From: S012-109 sp964425105
GTDB lineage: Bacteria; Pseudomonadota; Gammaproteobacteria; SZUA-140
DNA: 11,263 nt
Direction of reading: 5' to 3'
NCBI GenBank assembly: GCA_964425105.1
Contig: CAYRLE010000084.1
Location: 1 to 11,263 of the forward strand
Within the stretch, counting starts at the first letter, position 1; each line of letters starts with the position of its first letter. Of the stretch, positions 1-5,742 are shown in pieces. The notes under the pieces are model-generated. The model saw only the letters and a list, made by a program, of their open reading frames with translations. It was not told the DNA's origin and did no database searches. Both the position numbers and the translations under genes were made by a program.

Positions 1-43
1 GCTGGGAGAAAGCCAGTGGAAAGATCCAAACAGGTGATGCGTA
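1..43 (+). other. Possible 3' end of an unseen upstream gene
   Basis: The first bases before the xseB spacer may be the tail of a gene that begins outside the window. Two plus-strand frames are open from the edge to nearby stops: one ends at a TGA at 35-37 and another at a TAA at 41-43. Either tail (ending ...WKDPNR or ...KIQTGDA) is too short to name. Both stops fall at the start of the first heptamer repeat, which would match the other two spacers, where the repeat begins just behind a stop codon. This is inference only. Confidence 0.25.
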
Positions 44-109
44 ATGAGTGATGAGTGATGAGGGGGAGAGTCCAGCCGGCTCCATCACGCATCACTCATT
101 ACTCTTCAC
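34..109. repeat. Heptamer-repeat hairpin 1 (GTGATGN type), upstream of xseB
   Basis: Four tandem 7-base units of the type GTGATGN run from 34 to 61. Four units of the reverse complement run from 82 to 109. Folded together, the arms match at about 24 of 28 positions around a 20-base loop. The second unit of the left arm is the variant GTAATGA, and the unit it would pair with (96-102) is also GTAATGA, so the arms share a variant at the matched place. A G-run follows the left arm (62-66) and a C-run follows the right arm (111-115). The loop holds the small palindrome AGCCGGCT (74-81). Function is unknown. Confidence 0.8.
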
Positions 110-123
110 TCCCCCAGCCCCCC

Positions 124-153
124 TTGTACTCGCCCTCCCTCATTCGGTATCTT
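124..153 (+). promoter_or_regulatory. Weak sigma-70-like promoter candidate before xseB
   Basis: TTGTAC (124-129) and TATCTT (148-153) are separated by 18 bases, between hairpin 1 and the xseB ribosome binding site. The match is only 3/6 and 4/6 to the consensus boxes, so this is a candidate placed by position rather than by strength. The rest of 110-191 shows nothing else that I recognise. Confidence 0.2.
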
Positions 154-180
154 GTCTCAATCCTGAAACCTTTCACCCCT

Positions 181-184
181 GGAG
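181..184 (+). promoter_or_regulatory. Ribosome binding site that sets the xseB TTG start
   Basis: GGAG lies 7 bases before the TTG at 192-194. It supports TTG as the xseB start, because no ATG or GTG occurs in frame at a plausible place for this conserved, short protein. Confidence 0.6.
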
Positions 185-191
185 CACACCC

Positions 192-446
192 TTGGCCAAG
201 AAAGCCGCGAAAAAAGACGACACGCCGGACCTGGAGCAAGCGCTGGAGGAGTTGGAGCAGTTGATCCAGCATATGGAGGAAGGCGACATCAGCCTGGAGG
301 AATCCCTGCAATGCTTCGAGCGGGGCATCAAGCTCACACGCAGCTGCCAGGAGGCACTCAAGGCAGCGGAGCAGAAGGTGCAGGTCCTCCTGGAGCAGAA
401 CGGTGAGACCGGCCTCGAGGTCTTCGAAGCGGAAAATGGCGGCTGA
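192..446 (+). CDS. xseB: Exodeoxyribonuclease VII small subunit
   Basis: This is the small, non-catalytic subunit of exonuclease VII. Several copies bind the large subunit XseA, and the complex degrades single-stranded DNA to short oligonucleotides in the cytoplasm. The 84-residue product has the family core: a Leu/Glu-rich helix (DLEQALEELEQLIQHMEEGD) followed by ISLEESLQCFERGIKLTRSCQ and a second helix. The length is close to the roughly 80 residues usual for XseB. The frame stays open upstream to 48, but that part encodes a low-complexity peptide read through the hairpin repeat. The TTG at 192 with its GGAG is therefore preferred, giving an N-terminus beginning MAKKAAKK. The 3' end overlaps ispA by 11 bases, so the two are probably translationally coupled. 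The large subunit gene is not in the window. Confidence 0.92.
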   Translation: MAKKAAKKDDTPDLEQALEELEQLIQHMEEGDISLEESLQCFERGIKLTRSCQEALKAAEQKVQVLLEQNGETGLEVFEAENGG

Positions 447-1344
447 CCCCAACACCTCCCTACAGCAACTGATGGCCTTCTGCCGGGACCGCATCGAGCG
501 GACCCTGGACCACTGGCTGCCCAGTGCCGCCACTCCGCCCTGCACCCTCCACGAGGCCATGCGTTATGCCGCGCTGGCGGGCGGCAAGTACGTGCGCCCC
601 CTGCTGGTCTATGCCACCGGACGTTCCCTGGGCATCGACGCGGCGCAGCTGGATGGCCCGGCCTGCGCCGTGGAGTTGATCCATGCCTACTCCCTGGTGC
701 ACGACGACCTGCCGGCCATGGACGACGACGACCTGCGGCGTGGCAAGCCCACCTGCCACAAGGTCTACGGCGACGCCATGGCTATTCTCACCGGCGATGC
801 CCTACAGGCTCTGGCATTCCATATCCTGGCCCAGGATCCCGCCATCCGCACCCCTGTTCAGCGCCGCCTGCGCATGATCGATACCCTGGCGGTGGCCAGC
901 AGTTCCCAGGGCATGGCGGGCGGGCAGGCCATCGACCTGGAGGCCGTGGGCAAGGATCTCGACCTCCAGGAACTGGAGAACATGCACCTGCGCAAGACCG
1001 GCGCCCTGATCCGCGCCAGCGTCACACTCGCAGCACTGTCCCGCCCCGATCTGGCGGAGGAGACCCTGCGCCAGCTGGGCAGCTACGCCCGCTGCATCGG
1101 CCTCGCCTTTCAGATCCGCGACGACATCCTCGACGTGGAGGGCGACACGGCCACTCTGGGCAAGGCACAGGGTGCCGACATGGAGCGCAACAAGCCCACC
1201 TACCCTGCCCTGCTGGGCCTGGAAGGGGCCAGGCGCAAGGCCGCTGAACTCCATGAGCGGGCCCTGGCCCTGCTGGAGCCCCTGGGCGGTGACGCAGACC
1301 CGCTGCGCTGGATCGCGCAGTATATCGTGGGGCGCGAATATTAG
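436..1344 (+). CDS. ispA: Farnesyl diphosphate synthase (geranyltranstransferase)
   Basis: The enzyme condenses isopentenyl diphosphate with dimethylallyl and then geranyl diphosphate to give C15 farnesyl diphosphate, the precursor of quinone side chains and undecaprenyl phosphate. With the ATG at 436 the protein is 302 residues, the usual size. The first Asp-rich motif, DDLPAMDDDD, starts at residue 90 and is followed by LRRGKPTCHK. The second, DDILD, is at about 229-233. GGKYVRP (49-55) and LRKTG (185-189) are further substrate-binding blocks. The stretch before the first motif (LIHAYSLVHDDLPAMD) is very close to E. coli IspA, favouring a C15 product. A GTG at 403 with GGAG before it would add 11 unconserved residues and is less likely. 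The gene overlaps xseB and ends one base before hairpin 2. Confidence 0.96.
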   Translation: MAADPNTSLQQLMAFCRDRIERTLDHWLPSAATPPCTLHEAMRYAALAGGKYVRPLLVYATGRSLGIDAAQLDGPACAVELIHAYSLVHDDLPAMDDDDLRRGKPTCHKVYGDAMAILTGDALQALAFHILAQDPAIRTPVQRRLRMIDTLAVASSSQGMAGGQAIDLEAVGKDLDLQELENMHLRKTGALIRASVTLAALSRPDLAEETLRQLGSYARCIGLAFQIRDDILDVEGDTATLGKAQGADMERNKPTYPALLGLEGARRKAAELHERALALLEPLGGDADPLRWIAQYIVGREY

Positions 1345-1452
1345 GTCGGTGAGGTGTGAGGGGTAAGGTGTGAGGAGAAAGACGCAAGCAAACCGCTGAA
1401 ATCCAATAGATTTATCTCACACCCCACCCCGCCCCCCTCACACCTCACCGAC
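1345..1452. repeat. Heptamer-repeat hairpin 2 (GTGAGGN type), between ispA and dxs
   Basis: The outer 18 bases form a perfect inverted repeat: gtcggtgaggtgtgaggg at 1345-1362, and its reverse complement at 1435-1452. Inside this, the left arm continues with two more 7-base units (GTAAGGT, GTGAGGA, to 1376). The right arm continues with three decayed units (to 1414), one more than the left. The loop of about 37 bases (1377-1413) is not repetitive. The left arm starts on the base right after the ispA stop codon. Any transcript running from ispA into dxs would carry a strong stem here. There is no T-run after it, so it is not a standard terminator. Confidence 0.88.
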
Positions 1453-1494
1453 AGCAGAGACTTGCATCCCGCCCCCAAACACCGCATCATTCCT

Positions 1495-1510
1495 TGTTTT
1501 GGCAAAAACA
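1495..1510 (+). other. Short A/T-rich inverted repeat before dxs
   Basis: TGTTTT and AAAACA are separated by GGCA, giving 6-base arms that end 16 bases before the dxs ATG. It could be a protein-binding site or a weak RNA stem over the start region, but it may be chance. A very weak promoter-like pair (TTGCAT at 1462-1467 and CATCAT at 1485-1490) lies just upstream. Nothing else stands out between hairpin 2 and dxs. Confidence 0.25.
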
Positions 1511-1526
1511 GGCCCAGATACTCGAG

Positions 1527-3425
1527 ATGAACGAGCCACCGCGCTATCCCCTCCTGGAAACCATCGACTCCCCTGCCCGCCTGCGCGCACTGTCCCGGGA
1601 GGAACTGGCCCAGGTGGCGGAAGAGGTGCGCGCCTTCATCATCCAGTCGGTGGCCCGCACCGGCGGCCACCTGGCCGCCAGCCTGGGTACGGTGGAACTC
1701 ACCGTGGCACTGCACTATGTCTTCAACACCCCCGATGACCGCCTAGTGTGGGACGTGGGCCACCAGGCCTATGCCCACAAGATTCTCACTGGGCGCCGCC
1801 AGGCCATGGCCGGCATCCGCCAGCAGGACGGCATCTCAGGGTTCTTGAAGCGCTCGGAGAGTGAATACGACTGCTTCGGGGCCGGCCACTCCAGCACCTC
1901 CATCAGCGCGGCCCTGGGCATGGCCATCGCGGCACAGCACCAGAACAGCGAGCGCCGCGTGGCAGCCATCATCGGCGATGGAGCCATGACCGCCGGTATG
2001 GCCTACGAGGCCCTCAACCATGCGGGTCACGTCCACTCCAACTTGCTGGTGATCCTCAACGACAACGAAATGTCCATCTCTCCCAATGTGGGCGGCATGT
2101 CCAACTACCTGGCCAAGCTGCTCTCGGGCAAGCTCTATTCCTCGATGCGCGAGGGCAGCAAGAAGGTGCTCAGCGCCATGCCCCAGATGCGCGAACTGGC
2201 GCGCCGCGCCGAGGAACACATGAAGGGCATGGTGATCCCCGGCACCCTGTTCGAGGAGTTGGGCTTCAACTATATCGGCCCCATCGACGGCCACGACCTG
2301 GAGACCCTGGTGACCACCCTGGGCAATCTCTATCACCTCAAGGGTCCCCAGTTCCTCCATGTCATCACCAAGAAGGGCAAGGGCTATCAGCCGGCCGAGG
2401 ACAATCCCTGCGCCTACCACGGCGTCGCCCCCTACGACCCGGCGGACGGGCGCATGCAGCGCAAGACCGCCACCGGCCCCAGCTACACCCAGGTGTTTGG
2501 CAAATGGCTGTGCGACATGGCGGCGCGGGACCCGCGCCTGATGGCCATCACGCCGGCCATGTGCGAAGGCTCGGGCATGGTGGATTTCGCCCGCGAGCAC
2601 GGCGCGCGCTTCTTCGACGTCGGCATCGCCGAGCAGCACAGCGTCACCCTGGCCGCAGGCATGGCCTGCGAGGGACTGAAACCGGTGGTGGCCATCTACT
2701 CCACCTTCCTGCAGCGCGGCTACGACCAGTTGATCCACGATGTCGCCCTGCAGAATCTGCCGGTGATGTTCGCCATCGACCGCGCCGGCGTGGTGGGTCC
2801 CGACGGCCCCACCCACGACGGCATCTTCGACCTGAGCTTTCTGCGCTGCATTCCCAATCTGCTCATCATGGCCCCCGCCGACGAAAACGAATGCCGCCTC
2901 ATGCTGAGCACCGGCTTCTCCCATGACGGCCCCAGCGCGGTGCGTTATCCGCGCGGCTGCGGACCTGGGGTGCCGCTGGCAGAAGGCCTGGAGACCCTGC
3001 CCATCGGCAAGGCGAAGCGTTGTCGTGAGGGTCGGCGCGTCGCCCTGCTGGCCTTCGGCAGCATGGTGCAGCCGGCACGGGAGGCCGGCGAGGCGCTGGA
3101 CGCCACAGTGATCAACATGCGCTTCGTCAAACCCCTGGACGAGGCCCTCATCAGAGAAATGGCCGCCACCCATGAGCTGCTGGTGACCATCGAGGAGAAC
3201 ACCGTGGCCGGCGGCGCCGGCAGCGCAGTGCGGGAATTCCTGGATGCGCTGGGCATCCAATGCCCACTGATCCACCTCGGGCTGCCGGACGCCTTCGGTC
3301 AACAAGGCAGCCGCGAGGCATTGCTGACCGCCCAGGGACTGGACCAGGCAGGCATCATCGCCGCCGTCAACGGCCACTTCGCCGCCCAGCAGCAGCCCTC
3401 CCCACGCAGCATCAATTCCTACTAG
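1527..3425 (+). CDS. dxs: 1-deoxy-D-xylulose-5-phosphate synthase
   Basis: This thiamine-diphosphate enzyme joins pyruvate and glyceraldehyde 3-phosphate to make DXP, the entry point of the MEP isoprenoid route and a precursor of thiamine and pyridoxal phosphate. The protein is 632 residues (E. coli about 620). Visible landmarks are His48 in GGHLAASLG, WDVGHQAYAHKILTGRR (75-91), GAGHSSTSISAALG (118-131), the cofactor motif GDGAMTAGMAYEALN (150-164) with NDNEMSISPN (178-187), HVITKKGKGY (278-287), and the catalytic Glu369 in GIAEQHSVTLAAG. GPDGPTHDGIFDLS (424-437) is also conserved. The ATG at 1527 gives the normal N-terminus. A TTG at 1494 would add 11 residues. No good Shine-Dalgarno is seen before either start. 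The gene lies 182 bases after ispA because of hairpin 2, and queD follows after 19 bases. Confidence 0.97.
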   Translation: MNEPPRYPLLETIDSPARLRALSREELAQVAEEVRAFIIQSVARTGGHLAASLGTVELTVALHYVFNTPDDRLVWDVGHQAYAHKILTGRRQAMAGIRQQDGISGFLKRSESEYDCFGAGHSSTSISAALGMAIAAQHQNSERRVAAIIGDGAMTAGMAYEALNHAGHVHSNLLVILNDNEMSISPNVGGMSNYLAKLLSGKLYSSMREGSKKVLSAMPQMRELARRAEEHMKGMVIPGTLFEELGFNYIGPIDGHDLETLVTTLGNLYHLKGPQFLHVITKKGKGYQPAEDNPCAYHGVAPYDPADGRMQRKTATGPSYTQVFGKWLCDMAARDPRLMAITPAMCEGSGMVDFAREHGARFFDVGIAEQHSVTLAAGMACEGLKPVVAIYSTFLQRGYDQLIHDVALQNLPVMFAIDRAGVVGPDGPTHDGIFDLSFLRCIPNLLIMAPADENECRLMLSTGFSHDGPSAVRYPRGCGPGVPLAEGLETLPIGKAKRCREGRRVALLAFGSMVQPAREAGEALDATVINMRFVKPLDEALIREMAATHELLVTIEENTVAGGAGSAVREFLDALGIQCPLIHLGLPDAFGQQGSREALLTAQGLDQAGIIAAVNGHFAAQQQPSPRSINSY

Positions 3426-3444
3426 AACACTCGGACTTTATGCT

Positions 3445-3834
3445 ATGCTAGGGCGCTATACTCTGAAAGTGGTCACGGACTTCGCCGCGGCACACTGGCT
3501 GCGGGATTATCCAGGCAACTGCAGCCGTCTCCACGGCCACAACTGGAAAGTGGAAGTGGAAGTGGAGGCGCGGACACTGGACGAGGTGGGTATGGGGCTG
3601 GATTTCAAGCTCATCAAGCGGGAGGCGCGGGCCGTCACCGACGAGTTGGATCACCGCTGTCTCAACGACATCCCGCCCTTCGACGAAATCAATCCCACTG
3701 CCGAGAATATCGCCGCCCATCTCTACCGGGCACTGGCGCAACGACTGAACGACGGGCGCGTGCGGCTCGCCGCCGTCACCCTCTGGGAGACCGAGCGGGC
3801 CTGTGTGCGCTATACGGAGGAAACAGACCCATGA
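3445..3834 (+). CDS. queD: 6-carboxytetrahydropterin synthase (QueD)
   Basis: QueD belongs to the 6-pyruvoyl-tetrahydropterin synthase family and turns 7,8-dihydroneopterin triphosphate into 6-carboxytetrahydropterin, an early step to queuosine and other 7-deazaguanines. The 129-residue protein has the zinc ligands His17 (AAAHWL), His30 and His32 (LHGHNW). The catalytic Cys26 is present in the C-x3-HGH pattern, as are DFKLIK (53-58), LDHRCLN (68-74), PTAENIA (84-90) and Glu115 in the LWETE block. The retained cysteine argues against the PTPS-III type, which has Glu there and serves folate. The Shine-Dalgarno is poor, and an earlier ATG (3440) opens only a three-codon frame. Translation may depend on ribosomes finishing dxs 19 bases upstream. 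The last bases overlap folE2, which makes its substrate. Confidence 0.9.
   Translation: MLGRYTLKVVTDFAAAHWLRDYPGNCSRLHGHNWKVEVEVEARTLDEVGMGLDFKLIKREARAVTDELDHRCLNDIPPFDEINPTAENIAAHLYRALAQRLNDGRVRLAAVTLWETERACVRYTEETDP
3816..3820 (+). promoter_or_regulatory. Ribosome binding site of folE2 inside queD
   Basis: GGAGG lies 10 bases before the folE2 ATG at 3831, within the last codons of queD. It supports the ATGA-overlap start. Confidence 0.6.
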
Positions 3835-4631
3835 CCCCTGTCACGGCCATCGCTGACGTACAGAATACCCCCGACAACCGCAAGCTGCCCATCGACAAGG
3901 TCGGCATCAAGAACATCCGCCACCCGGTCCGGGTGCGCGACCGCAGCGGCGGCGAGCAACATACCATTGCCACCTTCAATATGTATGTGGACCTGCCCCA
4001 TAACTTCAAGGGCACCCACATGTCGCGTTTCGTGGAGTTGCTCAACAAGCATGAACGGGAAATCAGTGTCTCGGGCGTCAAGGACATCCTGTGCACCATG
4101 CGCAAGATCCTCGATGCGGCCTCGGCCCACATCGAGATGAACTTCCCCTATTTCGTCAACAAGACAGCGCCCATCTCCGGGGTGCAGAGCCTGCTGGACT
4201 ATGATGTCACCCTGCTGGGCGAGGTCAGCGCCGACCAGTCGGTCATGACCACCATCAAGGTGGTGGTGCCGGTCACCAGCCTCTGCCCCTGTTCCAAGGA
4301 GATCTCAGAGTACGGCGCCCACAACCAGCGCTCCCACGTCACGGTCACCGCCCGCACCCGCAGCTTCGTGTGGATCGAGGACCTCATCGACATCGTGGAG
4401 CAGCAGTCCTCCTGCGAGATCTACGGCCTGCTCAAGCGCCCCGACGAGAAATATGTCACCGAGCGGGCCTACGACAACCCCAAGTTCGTGGAGGACATGG
4501 TGCGCGACGTGGCCGCCGCCCTCAACAAGGACCAGCGCATCGAGGCCTACCGGGTGGAGTCGGAGAATTTCGAATCCATCCACAACCACTCCGCCTATGC
4601 CCTGATCGAGAAGGGCTATGTGCCTGACTAG
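3831..4631 (+). CDS. folE2: GTP cyclohydrolase FolE2 (type IB)
   Basis: FolE2 converts GTP to 7,8-dihydroneopterin triphosphate and formate, the first step to folate and to queuosine. It is unrelated in sequence to the usual FolE, and in studied species it can work with metals other than zinc. The protein is 266 residues, in the family range. Typical blocks are DVQNTPDNRKLPIDKVGIKN (9-28), PHNFKGTHMSRFVELLN (56-72), and the metal-site region VTSLCPCSKEISEYGAHNQR (148-167) with Cys152 and Cys154. SSCEIYGLLKRPDEKYVTE (193-211) and ESIHNHSAYA (248-257) are also conserved. The start overlaps the queD stop (ATGA), so QueD and FolE2 are made together. Hairpin 3 begins three bases after the stop. 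No regulatory site such as a zinc-uptake-regulator box was recognised. Confidence 0.96.
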   Translation: MTPVTAIADVQNTPDNRKLPIDKVGIKNIRHPVRVRDRSGGEQHTIATFNMYVDLPHNFKGTHMSRFVELLNKHEREISVSGVKDILCTMRKILDAASAHIEMNFPYFVNKTAPISGVQSLLDYDVTLLGEVSADQSVMTTIKVVVPVTSLCPCSKEISEYGAHNQRSHVTVTARTRSFVWIEDLIDIVEQQSSCEIYGLLKRPDEKYVTERAYDNPKFVEDMVRDVAAALNKDQRIEAYRVESENFESIHNHSAYALIEKGYVPD

Positions 4632-4634
4632 TGG

Positions 4635-4772
4635 GTGAGGGGTGAGGCGTGAGGAGGGAGGCGAAAAATGGGGTATGTCTCAGCCGTAGAACAAGCCTCT
4701 TCTGCCGGCCGGCGCTTAATCCTCATCCCCCCCTCTCGGGCCACACCTCACACCTCACGCCTCGCGCCTCAC
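4635..4772. repeat. Heptamer-repeat hairpin 3 (GTGAGGN type), between folE2 and the amidotransferase
   Basis: Four 7-base units run from 4635 to 4662 and four reverse-complement units from 4745 to 4772. The arms match at about 23 of 28 positions around an 82-base loop. The loop contains the 10-base palindrome GCCGGCCGGC (4704-4713) and a C-rich run (4727-4733). The left arm starts three bases after the folE2 stop, and the right arm ends 10 bases before the next ATG. It is built on the same plan and polarity as the hairpins before xseB and before dxs. Confidence 0.85.
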
Positions 4773-4782
4773 GTACCGGTCC

Positions 4783-5481
4783 ATGAAACCCGTCTACATC
4801 CTGCGTCATATCGACATCGAGGGACCCGGTTATCTCAAACAGGTCCTAGAGCGCCACGGCATCCCCTGGCAACTGGTGAAGATCGACCAAGGGGAGGCAG
4901 TGCCCGCCTCCATCGAGGCCATGGGGGCCTTGGTGCTGCTGGGCGGCCCCATGAGCGTCAACGATGAATTACCCTGGATCCCCCGGGAACTGGCGCTGAT
5001 CCGCCAGGCGGCGGACAGCGGCCTGCCCGTCCTGGGTCACTGCCTGGGAGGCCAACTCATCAGCAAGGCCCTGGGCGGCGCAGTCGGACCCAATGCCGTC
5101 AAGGAGATCGGCTGGTTCGAGGTGGAGTGCCTGGCGCCATCCCGCTATCCTTCCCTGCCGCCTCGCTTCCCTGCCTTTCACTGGCATGGTGAGACTTTTT
5201 CCCTGCCCGCCGGGGCCAGTCCGCTGTTTCGCAGTGAATACTGTGCCCAGCAAGGCTTTGCCCTGGGGCCCATCCTTGCACTGCAATTCCATCTGGAAGT
5301 CCTGCCTGCCATGATCCCCCGCTGGTGTGCGCGCTACCGCCAGGAACTGGAGGAAAACGCCGCTGTCCCCAGTGTCCAGTCCAGCGAAGAAATGCAGCGC
5401 AGAGCCCCCGAGGCCATGCGCCTGCTAAACCCTGTCGCCGATATCATCTATGAAAAATGGCTGGGACTGACCAAGCGCTGA
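4783..5481 (+). CDS. Class I glutamine amidotransferase, stand-alone, substrate unknown
   Basis: The 232-residue protein is a class I (triad) glutaminase-type domain. This fold takes ammonia from glutamine and passes it to a partner enzyme, although some members act on other gamma-glutamyl compounds. The nucleophile Cys87 lies in LPVLGHCLGGQLISKALGG (81-99). The other triad residues are His170 and Glu172 in ALQFHLEV. The oxyanion-side motif VLLGGPMSVND is at 51-61 and FHWHGETF, common in the GMP-synthase-like group, at 132-139. No ATP-pyrophosphatase or synthetase domain is fused, and no partner gene is next to it, so the acceptor cannot be named. No Shine-Dalgarno is evident before the ATG, where the right arm of hairpin 3 lies close. 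The following 261-base spacer separates it from the next unit. Confidence 0.88.
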   Translation: MKPVYILRHIDIEGPGYLKQVLERHGIPWQLVKIDQGEAVPASIEAMGALVLLGGPMSVNDELPWIPRELALIRQAADSGLPVLGHCLGGQLISKALGGAVGPNAVKEIGWFEVECLAPSRYPSLPPRFPAFHWHGETFSLPAGASPLFRSEYCAQQGFALGPILALQFHLEVLPAMIPRWCARYRQELEENAAVPSVQSSEEMQRRAPEAMRLLNPVADIIYEKWLGLTKR

Positions 5482-5515
5482 ACCGCTTGACGCACTTATC
5501 CACTCAGAATTTTCC

Positions 5516-5545
5516 TTCATTTCTTGCTGCCGCCGCCGATATAGA
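5516..5545 (+). promoter_or_regulatory. Weak promoter candidate for the envelope/c-di-GMP operon
   Basis: TTCATT (5516-5521) and TATAGA (5540-5545) are 18 bases apart, in the most A/T-rich part of the spacer after the amidotransferase gene. The boxes match consensus only partly. The position directly before the palindrome at 5556-5570 makes it worth noting. The remaining spacer (5571-5742) shows no terminator or RNA that I recognise. Confidence 0.2.
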
Positions 5546-5555
5546 TGGGGTTGGC

Positions 5556-5570
5556 GCACTGTAACAGTGC
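5556..5570. promoter_or_regulatory. 15-base palindrome, operator candidate
   Basis: GCACTGT, a central A, then ACAGTGC form a perfect odd palindrome. GCGC occurs at its left edge and again a few bases to the right (5574-5577). It stands in the spacer before the three-gene envelope/c-di-GMP operon, just downstream of the candidate promoter, where a repressor site would fit. No regulator gene is next to it and I do not recognise the motif. Confidence 0.4.
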
Positions 5571-5742
5571 AGGGCGCTACAGATATTTATGTCTTGCAGC
5601 AAGGTGCCCCGAGGTATTTCCCCAGGGTCTGCCCGCAGTCTGGCAAGGCAGGCAAGAAATGCGGTTTTTCAGGAGGAGCCGCAGCAAAAAGGCGCGCAGC
5701 AGGGACCCTACCCCCCAGCCGAAAGCAGACTTGAGAAACGAA

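Noticed and set aside
34..109. Heptamer repeats as a small CRISPR array or tandem-repeat protein
   Set aside because: Units are 7 bases with no spacers, the second arm is inverted, and no cas gene is near. Arms lie in non-coding spacers.
48..191. N-terminal extension of xseB through hairpin 1
   Set aside because: It would add 48 low-complexity residues read from the repeat. The family starts close to the TTG at 192, which has a good GGAG.
403..435. GTG at 403 as the ispA start
   Set aside because: It has a fair GGAG, but adds 11 unconserved basic residues. The ATG at 436 matches family N-termini better.
1836..3377. Long open frame (513 codons) antisense to dxs
   Set aside because: It lies wholly over the conserved dxs gene. 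Its product is rich in His, Ala, Gly and Gln, as expected from mirrored GC-rich codons, and shows no domain.
4668..4967. 99-codon plus-strand frame across hairpin 3 and the start of the amidotransferase
   Set aside because: It reads through the repeat arm and then another frame of a clear gene. The product is low complexity and rich in Arg, His and Pro.
5473..5488. Stem AAGCG/CGCTT at the end of the amidotransferase gene as a terminator
   Set aside because: The stem is only 5 bases and no T-run follows directly.
5482..5742. Small RNA or riboswitch in the spacer before the barrel gene
   Set aside because: Apart from the 15-base palindrome I saw no conserved riboswitch core or strong terminator, so no RNA can be supported.
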